Assembly: GCA_030691505.1 (NCBI GenBank)
Contig: JAUYEG010000163.1
Location: 21,630 to 85,629, forward strand
Length of the DNA stretch: 64,000 nucleotides
Direction of reading: 5' to 3'
From: Bacillota bacterium
Lineage (GTDB): Bacteria > Bacillota > Sulfobacillia > JAUYEG01
The notes beneath the pieces were generated by a model, which had not been told where the DNA came from, searched no databases, and saw nothing but the letters and a program-made list of their open reading frames with translations. How positions within the stretch are numbered: position 1 is the first letter of the stretch; each line of letters begins with the position of its first letter. A program made the position numbers and the translations under genes. Below, in pieces: positions 16,990 through 24,156 of the stretch.

Positions 16990-17879
16990 GAGACTTCACC
17001 CTCCCCCTGGCGCCCACCGAGTCCGAGCGCGGCATTGAGACTGCCCATCCGGTAGCCCGCAAGATCGGCGCAGATGTAAAGGTAGCCGAGATCCGCCAGA
17101 GCGGCGAGCACACGGCGCCGCTCGGAGAAAAGACGGTCAAGGTCGCCGGTGGCGACCTCGATCCGCGCCACGTCGCCGTGGTGCCGCAGGCGGGCGCCGC
17201 GGAATCCGAGCGTGGCGAGAGCCTCCTCGCCCCGGCGCACCCTCTCCAGGCCTGATGCGGTGATCGGCGTGCCATACGGAAACCGGGAGGCAAGACAGGC
17301 CATGGCCGGCCTCCCAGGGTCCGGCAGCCCGAGCCGTTGGCTCAGGTGGCGCACAGCACCCTTGTCCAGGCCACATTCCGCTAGCGGGCTGCGCACCCCG
17401 ATCTCCTGAGCGGCCAGTTGCCCGGGCCGGTAGTCCAACCCGTCATCGGCGTTTGCCCCGTCGACCAGCCAGCCGAGGCCGAGCAAGTGCTGCAGGTCGC
17501 GGAAGCGAGAGAATATTGCCAGCTTGCAGTGATAGCAGCGGTCGGGCGGATTCTCGGCCACGCCGGGCAGGGAAAGATGGTCCAGCGGGACCTCCAGGTG
17601 CTCGATCCCAAGCTGCCAGGCCAGAGCCCTCGCCCTGGCGAGGTCATCAGGCAGGAAAAGCGCGGACACGCCCGTGACGGCGACCACCCGGTGGGGAAGC
17701 TCCTGGGCGCCGATCGCCGCGACGAGTGACGAGTCGACGCCTCCCGACAGCGCCACCATGGCGCTGCCGAGGCCCCGCATCACCTGGCGCAGGCAGGCCT
17801 CGGCCTGGTCGAGCTCAGCCGTGTGGAGCTCGCGCTCGTGCGCCTGCTGGTCAGATGTCATGCCCATCGCTTGCCACAT
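16986..17879 (-). CDS. larE: ATP-dependent sacrificial sulfur transferase LarE
   Basis: LarE (297 aa) adds sulfur from its own cysteine to pyridinium dicarboxylate mononucleotide in synthesis of the nickel-pincer cofactor of lactate racemase and relatives. The PP-loop is ALSGGVDSSLVAA. The family segments RCYHCKLAIFSRF, DGANADDGLDYRPG, GVRSPLAECGLDK and ACLASRFPYG are present; the Cys in the last is the known sulfur donor position. The start may be ATG 17879 or a later in-frame ATG. No larB, larC or larA lies in this window, so the target enzyme is unknown. Confidence 0.92.
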   Translation of the reverse strand: MWQAMGMTSDQQAHERELHTAELDQAEACLRQVMRGLGSAMVALSGGVDSSLVAAIGAQELPHRVVAVTGVSALFLPDDLARARALAWQLGIEHLEVPLDHLSLPGVAENPPDRCYHCKLAIFSRFRDLQHLLGLGWLVDGANADDGLDYRPGQLAAQEIGVRSPLAECGLDKGAVRHLSQRLGLPDPGRPAMACLASRFPYGTPITASGLERVRRGEEALATLGFRGARLRHHGDVARIEVATGDLDRLFSERRRVLAALADLGYLYICADLAGYRMGSLNAALGLGGRQGEGEVS

Positions 17880-17953
17880 CCTTTCGATCGGGACGCCCGG
17901 GCTCGCACGAGGGGCGGCAACGCGCGGCCAACGTGGGATCCGGGCAGGGCAAT

Positions 17954-18448
17954 CTACCGGGAGAGCCTTTGTGCATCAGGGGTGCTAGGCCCGGGGTGTA
18001 GATGGATCTCATCGCCGCCGCCCGTCCGGCTGTCAAGGATCTCGACGATTGCCGGTCCGCGCCAGCGCGAACGCAACCGGCGGTCGTAGCGGTTGACCGC
18101 GACAAATCCGAGCACGAGTGCAACGATCATCCCGGCGGTGGCGCCCAGCTCCGCCTGGCCCCCCAGGCGGCCGCCGACAACCCACCCGAGGATCGCCCCT
18201 GCCGCGGCCGCGATCGTCGGTATGCCGTACGCCCAGAAGGCCGCCTGGACAACGCCCAGATCAGGCAACTGGACTCGCACAAGGTCGCCGGGCCGGGCCC
18301 CGGCCAGGTTTGCCGCGCTGAGGACGAGGTCGTGTCCGGGATGAGCCAGCTGGTGGCACAGGCCGCATTCAGCGCACGCGGCGTTGCGGGTCATGCGCAC
18401 GGACGCCTGGTCCGCGCGCACCTCGGTGACCACCCCGGCCTCCAGCAT
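17954..18448 (-). CDS. SoxR-reducing-system RseC family membrane protein
   Basis: A 164-residue RseC-family protein. The N-terminal domain contains the cysteine set CAECGLCHQL and GDLVRVQLPDLGVVQAAF. Two transmembrane helices follow (about residues 72-95 and 101-118), then a basic tail. In proteobacteria RseC supports SoxR reduction with the Rnf complex and modulates sigma-E; in clostridial Bacillota the family is common, often near Rnf or Fix genes, and its role is unsettled. No Rnf genes are visible here. Confidence 0.8.
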   Translation of the reverse strand: MLEAGVVTEVRADQASVRMTRNAACAECGLCHQLAHPGHDLVLSAANLAGARPGDLVRVQLPDLGVVQAAFWAYGIPTIAAAAGAILGWVVGGRLGGQAELGATAGMIVALVLGFVAVNRYDRRLRSRWRGPAIVEILDSRTGGGDEIHLHPGPSTPDAQRLSR

Positions 18449-18993
18449 CTCCTAACCTCCCAGCCCGCGGCACCGGGGGGCGGACTGCGCCCGCTTCGCC
18501 CGGCCGTCTCGTACCGCCGCCACCCGTTCCGGGCCCGGTTCGGACCCTAGGTGCCTTGCCAAAGCCCGTTTCTTCCCGGCCGGGGGCATTACCTCCGGGC
18601 TCTTAGCCGCTACGCTTCAGTTTGCCCGTCCGCATCGCCCTCGCCTCGCCGAGACCGAAGATAAACAGCCCGAGCGGGATAAGCACCACCCGGTCAGTAC
18701 GCGGATCAGGACGGCCGGCATCAGCTGGCCGTCGAGCAAGGCGGCCCGGCGCAGGCCCGCAGGGTATACGTGTGCGTGGACGACGGCGGAACGGCTCGTC
18801 GTGCGGAACACGGCCCTGGTGGCCCCGCTGCAGCCGGGCCTCGGGGGCGGTACGAACCTGACCTGTTCTAGAATGCTCAGGTGCTGAGCCCAACCTGTCC
18901 TTTTCTGCGCTGATCCCGGGTCGGACCTGACGGCCCCTACCCGTCTCAGATGGCTAACCGAGGCGTCTCGCGACGTGATGAGTCAATCCTCGC
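18449..18993 (-). other. 545-bp intergenic region with possible decayed coding sequence
   Basis: No confident gene. On the minus strand one frame around 18810-18690 reads AVFRTTSRSAVVH followed by GQLMPAVLIRVLTG. After a frame change near 18690, the stretch VVLIPLGLFIFGLGEARAM runs to a stop at 18603. The hydrophobic, protein-like character in two adjacent frames suggests a frameshifted remnant of a membrane protein; the first part faintly recalls the C-terminal end of L-lactate permeases, but this is a guess. A 45-codon basic reading frame (18452-18589, minus) begins at an ATG directly after GGAGGT; I cannot judge whether it is used. Confidence 0.3.
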
Positions 18994-19650
18994 CTAGTTG
19001 CCGATCCGCACGTAGGTGTTGGGCACAGCGCCGACGATAATGGCCTGGGCGATGGGGAGACGGGTGTGGACTTCCTGAGTGGACCGGACAAAGGGGACCA
19101 CGATGTGCATCTGAAAGACAATGTCTATGTAGACAACATGCCGGGTCTGGTTGATCCCTGCTTCCTGGAACTCCTCCGTCACGGTGCCCTTGACCGTTCC
19201 CACGGCCGTCACATAGGCCGGGATGCGCGGTCCGATGTTGAAGAACAGCTCGGCGCCAAGGATCTGGTTGAGGGGGACCTGCACCTTGATATCGCGTATC
19301 TCGCCGATATCGTCCTGAATCGCGGTGATGGCGGTCGCCAGAATACGGTTGATCTCGAGTACGTTGGGCTGCATAACCGAGACCCGGCCGGAGTTGTCTT
19401 TGTCGATCCTGACGAGGCTGTCGTACGTGATCGTCGGGAGGATCTCCTCATTGATCACCCTGGATACGGTCTTTGTGGCGATGCCCTGGGCCCGCACCTC
19501 CGCGAGCTTGAGCACCACAGGGGCCAGACGGGTCTCCATGCTGTAGAGGATGAACAGCACGAAGAACAGCGGGATCAGGAGGGCCCACGGAACCCGGCGG
19601 CGCCTCGAGCTACCCGCCCTCCGAAACCGCACGACACGCCGGCGCCGCAT
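18994..19650 (-). CDS. yunB: Sporulation protein YunB
   Basis: YunB-family sporulation protein (218 aa). A strongly basic N-terminus (MRRRRVVRFRRAGSS) is followed by one transmembrane helix (about residues 23-40), then the conserved segments RAQGIATKTVSRVINEEI, PNVLEINRILATAITAIQDD and PLNQILGAELFFNIGPRIP. In Bacillus subtilis yunB is mother-cell expressed and required for normal spore formation. The ATG at 19650 has GGGGTGGGG upstream; GTG at 19659 is an alternative. It stands alone between tyrS and the intergenic region above. Confidence 0.9.
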   Translation of the reverse strand: MRRRRVVRFRRAGSSRRRRVPWALLIPLFFVLFILYSMETRLAPVVLKLAEVRAQGIATKTVSRVINEEILPTITYDSLVRIDKDNSGRVSVMQPNVLEINRILATAITAIQDDIGEIRDIKVQVPLNQILGAELFFNIGPRIPAYVTAVGTVKGTVTEEFQEAGINQTRHVVYIDIVFQMHIVVPFVRSTQEVHTRLPIAQAIIVGAVPNTYVRIGN

Positions 19651-19697
19651 CGACCCCACCCCCGTGGCCCCATCCTATGCGGGCGCACGGGGAGCGG

Positions 19698-20933
19698 TCA
19701 GTGGCCGCGGCGCAGGCGAACGTGCCGGCGCCTTCCGACCTGCAGGACAGCGCCGTCGGCGACGTCCACGTCCTCATCCTCGAGCAGCCTGCGGCCGTCC
19801 AGCCTCACCGCCCCCTGGCGCAGGAGCCGCTTGGCCTCGCTGCCGCTGGACGCCAGCCCGCCGAGCACGACGAGGCGCGCCGCCCAGATCCGGCCGTCCT
19901 GGAACTCGGCAGGGTCCAGCGTGACCTCCTCACTGTGCTCGGGCAGATTGCGCTCCTGGAAAACGTGCCGGAACGCGTCCTCCGCAGCCACCGCGGCCTC
20001 GTCGCCGCAGTACATCTCGACCAGCCGGCGGGCAAGGTCCATCTTGATATCCCGCGGGTTCACACCGCCCTCCGCGAGGTCGCGAACCAACCGGTCCACG
20101 GTTTCGACGGGAAGGTCCGCGGTCAGCCGGAGGTAGTCAGGAAGCAGCCTATCCGGGATGCTCATCGTCCGGCCGTATATCTCGCCGGGGGCGTCGTCAA
20201 TGCCGATGTAGTTGCCCAGACTCTTTGACATCTTTTCCGTGCCGTCGGTGCCCACGAGGAGCGGCAGGGTCATCGCCACCTGCGCCTCAAGTGAGAAGCT
20301 GCGCATCACGTCGCGCGTGGCCACGAAGTTAAACGTCTGGTCCGTGCCCCCGAGCTCGACATCCGCCCGCAGGAACACCGAGTCATACGCCTGGGCCAGC
20401 GGATACATAAACTCGTGAACGTGTATCGGCCGCCCTTCGCGATAGCGGGCGGCGAACTCATCCCGCTCGAGCATCCGGGCGACGGTCTGGGTCGCCGCCA
20501 GCCGGATCACTCCGGCGAAATCGAGCCCGCCGAGCCAGTCGTTGTTGAAAACCACATGCGTGAGCCCGGGGACGAGGATCTTGAAGATCTGCTCCTCGTA
20601 GGTGCGGGCGTTGGCCCGGACCTCTTCTTCGCCGAGTTGCCTGCGCGTCTCCGACTTGCCGCTGGGGTCGCCGATCCGGCCCGTGAAGTCGCCTATCACG
20701 AAGTAGACCTCGTGGCCAAAGCTCTGGAACTGCCGCAGCTTGCGGAGCGGGACCGTATGGCCGAGGTGAATGTCCGGCGCGCTCGGGTCGGCGCCGAGTT
20801 TTACGCGCAACGGCACGTCAGTCTCCTGGGCCCTCCTGAGCTTGGCAAGCAGGTCCTCCTCGGTGATGACGTCGACGGCGCCGCTCACCAGAACCCTGAG
20901 CTGCTCGCTGGCCGGCACCTCGGATACTCTCAC
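19698..20933 (-). CDS. tyrS: Tyrosyl-tRNA synthetase
   Basis: Class I TyrRS. The HIGH motif appears as HLGHT in LGADPSAPDIHLGHTVPLRK. DFTGRIGDPSGKSETR and the KMSKS loop (GTEKMSKSLGNYIGI) follow, and an S4 RNA-binding domain closes the protein (RLLRQGAVRLDGRRL). The GTG at 20933 directly follows AGGGGGAAC and gives about 411 residues, the normal length. The open frame reaches 21014 only because it reads through the T-box terminator hairpin. Expression is controlled by the upstream T-box leader. Confidence 0.95.
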   Translation of the reverse strand: MRVSEVPASEQLRVLVSGAVDVITEEDLLAKLRRAQETDVPLRVKLGADPSAPDIHLGHTVPLRKLRQFQSFGHEVYFVIGDFTGRIGDPSGKSETRRQLGEEEVRANARTYEEQIFKILVPGLTHVVFNNDWLGGLDFAGVIRLAATQTVARMLERDEFAARYREGRPIHVHEFMYPLAQAYDSVFLRADVELGGTDQTFNFVATRDVMRSFSLEAQVAMTLPLLVGTDGTEKMSKSLGNYIGIDDAPGEIYGRTMSIPDRLLPDYLRLTADLPVETVDRLVRDLAEGGVNPRDIKMDLARRLVEMYCGDEAAVAAEDAFRHVFQERNLPEHSEEVTLDPAEFQDGRIWAARLVVLGGLASSGSEAKRLLRQGAVRLDGRRLLEDEDVDVADGAVLQVGRRRHVRLRRGH

Positions 20934-21003
20934 GTTCCGTTCCCCCTGTCGTGCGTATGGTCGCTCCAGGCGCGATGACCGCCTTACGCCAACGCCATAA
21001 ATG

Positions 21004-21314
21004 AAAAAGCCCACCCCTCAGGGGCGGGCGCTAAGGCCGCGGTACCACCCTGTTTGGCCCGGACAGACTGCCCGGACCATCTCATCGCCGGCCGGCGCGC
21101 CACGTGGAGATGCGACTGCCGGACCGCGGCCCGATAACGGCGGCCGGCCGGCACGGCCTACTGCGCCCGGGGGCGGTTGGGCCTGCGGCTTGCGGGCGTA
21201 TTCGCGCGGCGGCCTGGTGCCTTTCGCAGCGAACCGGCTCTCTTGAACCCGGCCGTGCCGCCTACTATTCCCGCTCATCGCCTTCGAACACTGTACTGGC
21301 TTTGGTGCCTGGCT
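21004..21314 (-). promoter_or_regulatory. T-box leader (tyrosine) of tyrS
   Basis: A tRNA-sensing T-box leader. The conserved antiterminator sequence GGTGGTACCGCGG lies at 21049-21037. It is followed by a terminator hairpin, GCCCGCCCC-TGA-GGGGTGGGC (21029-21009), and a T5 run. A TAC (Tyr) triplet at 21200-21198, in the context CGAATACGC, is a good specifier candidate. Uncharged tRNA-Tyr would favour the antiterminator and let transcription enter tyrS. Confidence 0.88.
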
Positions 21315-21320
21315 GGCTGG

Positions 21321-21349
21321 ATTATAGCATGCCGCCGGCTCATGTCCAA
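21321..21349 (-). promoter_or_regulatory. Sigma-A promoter of the tyrS T-box transcript
   Basis: Minus-strand TTGGAC (21349-21344), a 17-bp spacer, then TATAAT (21326-21321). This is close to consensus and places the transcript start near 21314, at the 5' edge of the T-box leader. Confidence 0.75.
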
Positions 21350-21537
21350 CCCATGCGGAGTGGACACCCACATGGGGCCGGCGGCTGTGCGCCGGTCAGG
21401 CTGCAGCCGACGACGCAGCGCGGTGCAGGGGACGTTTGCCGGCCCCGCGAACCATAGCTGCCACAAGGTGTTATAATCTTGTCTCGACCGCCGGGATGCG
21501 GGTGGCAGGGCCGCAGGGCCTACGCTAGGAGGAAGCC

Positions 21538-24096
21538 ATGCAAGCCAAAGCGAGCAAGGTGCGCAAGCGTCGAGAGAGTGCGACCAAGGCCCGGCCGTGG
21601 GCGGGCCCGGCCCGCAGGATTCTGCGTATCCTGCTTCTCGCGGTCCTGGCCGCTGGGATTGTGGGCGGCGGCCTTTTGGCGGGGTTCCTTTACTCGTCCT
21701 GGCGCGATCTGCCGGCCCTTAGCAGCATTGAGCCAAGGCTGCTGTCAACCTCATTCCTCTACGACCGCAACGGTGAGCAGGTCACCGGGCTAATCGGCCC
21801 CGAAAACCGCATTCCGGTCACCCTTGCCGACATACCGCAATCGCTCAAAGACGCCTTCATTGCCCGCGAGGATTGCTATTTCTACACCCATCGCGGCTTC
21901 GTGGTACGATCCATTATCCGCGCAGCCTACCAGGACATCTTCGGCGGCAGCTTTCAGGGCGGCAGCACGATCACCCAGCAGCTGGCGCGCACAGCATTTC
22001 TCAGCCTGGACCAGACCATGAAGCGCAAGGTGCAGGAGCTAATCCTCTCGCTGCAACTCGAGCGCTCTTTCACCAAGAACGAGATTCTTGAGATGTACCT
22101 CAATCAGATTCCGCTGGGGCACGGCGGCTACGGGGTGCAGGCCGCCGCCACCAACTACTTCAACAAGCACGTCTCACAGCTCACCCTGGCCGAGTCCGCG
22201 ATGATCGCGGGGATGGCCAAGAGCCCGGGGCGTTTTTCGCCGTACGTCAACCTCGAGCAGGCCCGGCGCCAACAGCACACGGTGCTGGCGCAGATGGTCA
22301 AATACGACTACATAGACCAGGCTGCGGCCGACGCCGCCTATGCCGAGGAACTCGTGCTGACCGGGCTTCCGAGCCGCACCACGTACCCGTACCCTTTCTT
22401 CGTGGACTACGTTCTCGACCAGCTTCTCAACGTACACAAGCTTGATCCCGAACTCATTTACTCCGGCGGCCTACGGATCTATAGCACCCTCGACCAACCC
22501 ACCCAGACTGCCGCGGAGGCCGGGGTGGCCAAATACGCCCCCAATCTCCCGCGTAAGGATAACGACAAGGGAGAGAGCGCCGAGGTCGGCCTGGTCATCA
22601 TGGAGAACGAAACCGGCTACCTGCGGGCGATCGTGGGCGGGGTCGAACACCGCCAGAAACTGCAGTTTAACTTCGCTACGCAGTCTAAACGGCAGCCCGG
22701 TTCGGCGTTCAAGCCGATAGTGGACTACACGCCGGCGATCGATCTCGGTTACGGTCCGGCAACGCTGGTCGACGACGCGCCGGTGGTCCTGTTTACCCTC
22801 AGCGGCGAAAGCTGGACGCCGTCCAATGTGAACAGCAGGTTTGTGGGGCTGGTTAACTTCCGGACTGCCCTCGAGAAGTCAATCAACACGGCCGCGGCCA
22901 GAGTCCTCAACATGATCGGTATTCGGACGGGCATCGACTACGCGCGGCGTATGGGCATCACCAGCCTGGTCACAGAGGGGACGTTTAACGACGTCACCAA
23001 CGCCCTCGCGCTCGGCGCGCTGACCAACGGGGTCTCGCCGCTTGAGCTCACGCGGGCCTATGCGGTTCTGGGCAACCGGGGCGTCAAGGTGCAGCCGCTC
23101 GCCGTTCTCCGCGTTGAGGACCGTTTCGGCCACGTGCTGGTGGACAACCAGCCGCGCCGCGAGGTCATCCTCAGCGAGCAGACGGCCTGGCTGATGTCGG
23201 ACATTCTCACCGGGGTCATCCACAACGCAGGGGGCACCGGCTGGCGGGCCAAGCTCAACGGCGACTGGATCGCGGCCGGCAAGACCGGCACCTCCGAGGA
23301 TAGCGCCGACGCGTGGTTCGCGGGCTACACGGCCCTGTATTCCGGCACCGTGTGGCTTGGCTATCCCAAGGAGCGCATTTCGATGGGCAAGGTACAGGGC
23401 GGCATGTACCCCGCGCTGATGTGGAAAGAGGCCATGGATGCGGTTCACGCGGGTCTTGAGCCCGTGGGTTTCGAGCGGCCCAAGGACATCGTGGACGTCG
23501 CCGTCTGCAAGAAATCGGGTAAGCTGCCCGGCCCGAACTGCCCGGCCGGGGATATCGGCACGGACGTGTTCCTGAAGGGCACTGAGCCCACCGAGGTGTG
23601 CACGACCCACGTCTCAGCCCGCGTGTGCCTGGGCGATGAGCACAGCCTGGCCGGCCCGAACTGCCCGCCGGAACTTGTCGTCTGGCGGACCTTCATCCGC
23701 CGCCCGGAGCCCTATTTCCCGTGGATCACATCCGAGGGTGTGGCTCTGGTCCCGCAGGATGCGGGGTCCGAAGTTCCGCAGGAGACGTGCAGGGTCCATT
23801 CTCCACCCGAACCGTTCGTGCCCGACCGGGTCGTTGAGGTCGTCATGAACGCCAGCAAGTACGACCCGGCGGTGATTCAGGTCTCGCACGGAAACCGCGT
23901 GAGGTTGGCGCTTACCGCCGTGGATCAAGCGTACGGCTTCGCTCTGCAGGGCTACGGGGTTTCGGCGCTGTGCCCGGCCGGACAGACAGTCACCCTGGAC
24001 TTCGTGGCCGACCGCGCGGGGACGTTCTACTTCTTCTGCAACATGGACATCGGCGACACCAGATCCAAGATGGTCGGGAGGCTGGTGGTCAACTAG
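21538..24096 (+). CDS. PBP1A-family bifunctional penicillin-binding protein with C-terminal cupredoxin-like domain
   Basis: Class A penicillin-binding protein of 852 residues. Order: cytoplasmic basic N-terminus, membrane helix (about 33-58), glycosyltransferase-51 domain (AREDCYFYTHRGF, GGSTITQQLAR, LEMYLNQIPLGHGGYGV), transpeptidase domain with SxxK (QPGSAFKP, about 388), KSINTAA and KTGTS (about 582). A cysteine-containing linker follows (CKKSGKLPGPNC, NCPPE). The last 87 residues (about 766-852) fold-match a cupredoxin of the cytochrome-oxidase-II/nitrous-oxide-reductase kind: YDPAVIQVSHGNRVRLALT, then GTFYFFCNMDIGDTRSKMVG. The CuA-type ligand set is incomplete (one Cys and the Met remain). 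AGGAGGA precedes ATG; a TATAAT lies at 21472-21477 with a weak -35. Confidence 0.93.
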   Translation: MQAKASKVRKRRESATKARPWAGPARRILRILLLAVLAAGIVGGGLLAGFLYSSWRDLPALSSIEPRLLSTSFLYDRNGEQVTGLIGPENRIPVTLADIPQSLKDAFIAREDCYFYTHRGFVVRSIIRAAYQDIFGGSFQGGSTITQQLARTAFLSLDQTMKRKVQELILSLQLERSFTKNEILEMYLNQIPLGHGGYGVQAAATNYFNKHVSQLTLAESAMIAGMAKSPGRFSPYVNLEQARRQQHTVLAQMVKYDYIDQAAADAAYAEELVLTGLPSRTTYPYPFFVDYVLDQLLNVHKLDPELIYSGGLRIYSTLDQPTQTAAEAGVAKYAPNLPRKDNDKGESAEVGLVIMENETGYLRAIVGGVEHRQKLQFNFATQSKRQPGSAFKPIVDYTPAIDLGYGPATLVDDAPVVLFTLSGESWTPSNVNSRFVGLVNFRTALEKSINTAAARVLNMIGIRTGIDYARRMGITSLVTEGTFNDVTNALALGALTNGVSPLELTRAYAVLGNRGVKVQPLAVLRVEDRFGHVLVDNQPRREVILSEQTAWLMSDILTGVIHNAGGTGWRAKLNGDWIAAGKTGTSEDSADAWFAGYTALYSGTVWLGYPKERISMGKVQGGMYPALMWKEAMDAVHAGLEPVGFERPKDIVDVAVCKKSGKLPGPNCPAGDIGTDVFLKGTEPTEVCTTHVSARVCLGDEHSLAGPNCPPELVVWRTFIRRPEPYFPWITSEGVALVPQDAGSEVPQETCRVHSPPEPFVPDRVVEVVMNASKYDPAVIQVSHGNRVRLALTAVDQAYGFALQGYGVSALCPAGQTVTLDFVADRAGTFYFFCNMDIGDTRSKMVGRLVVN

Positions 24097-24156
24097 CGGA
24101 GCGGGGGGCTGACGGGTATCGGGCCGGCGGATCCCGTCCGGGCGTCCTGGGCGGAA

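Noticed and set aside
20934..21014. ATG-proximal extension of tyrS
   Set aside because: It would begin inside the T-box terminator hairpin region and adds residues foreign to TyrRS.
24097..24156. Terminator between the convergent PBP and mutS2 genes
   Set aside because: A 6-bp GACGGG/CCCGTC hairpin exists but has no T run on either strand, so it is not supported.
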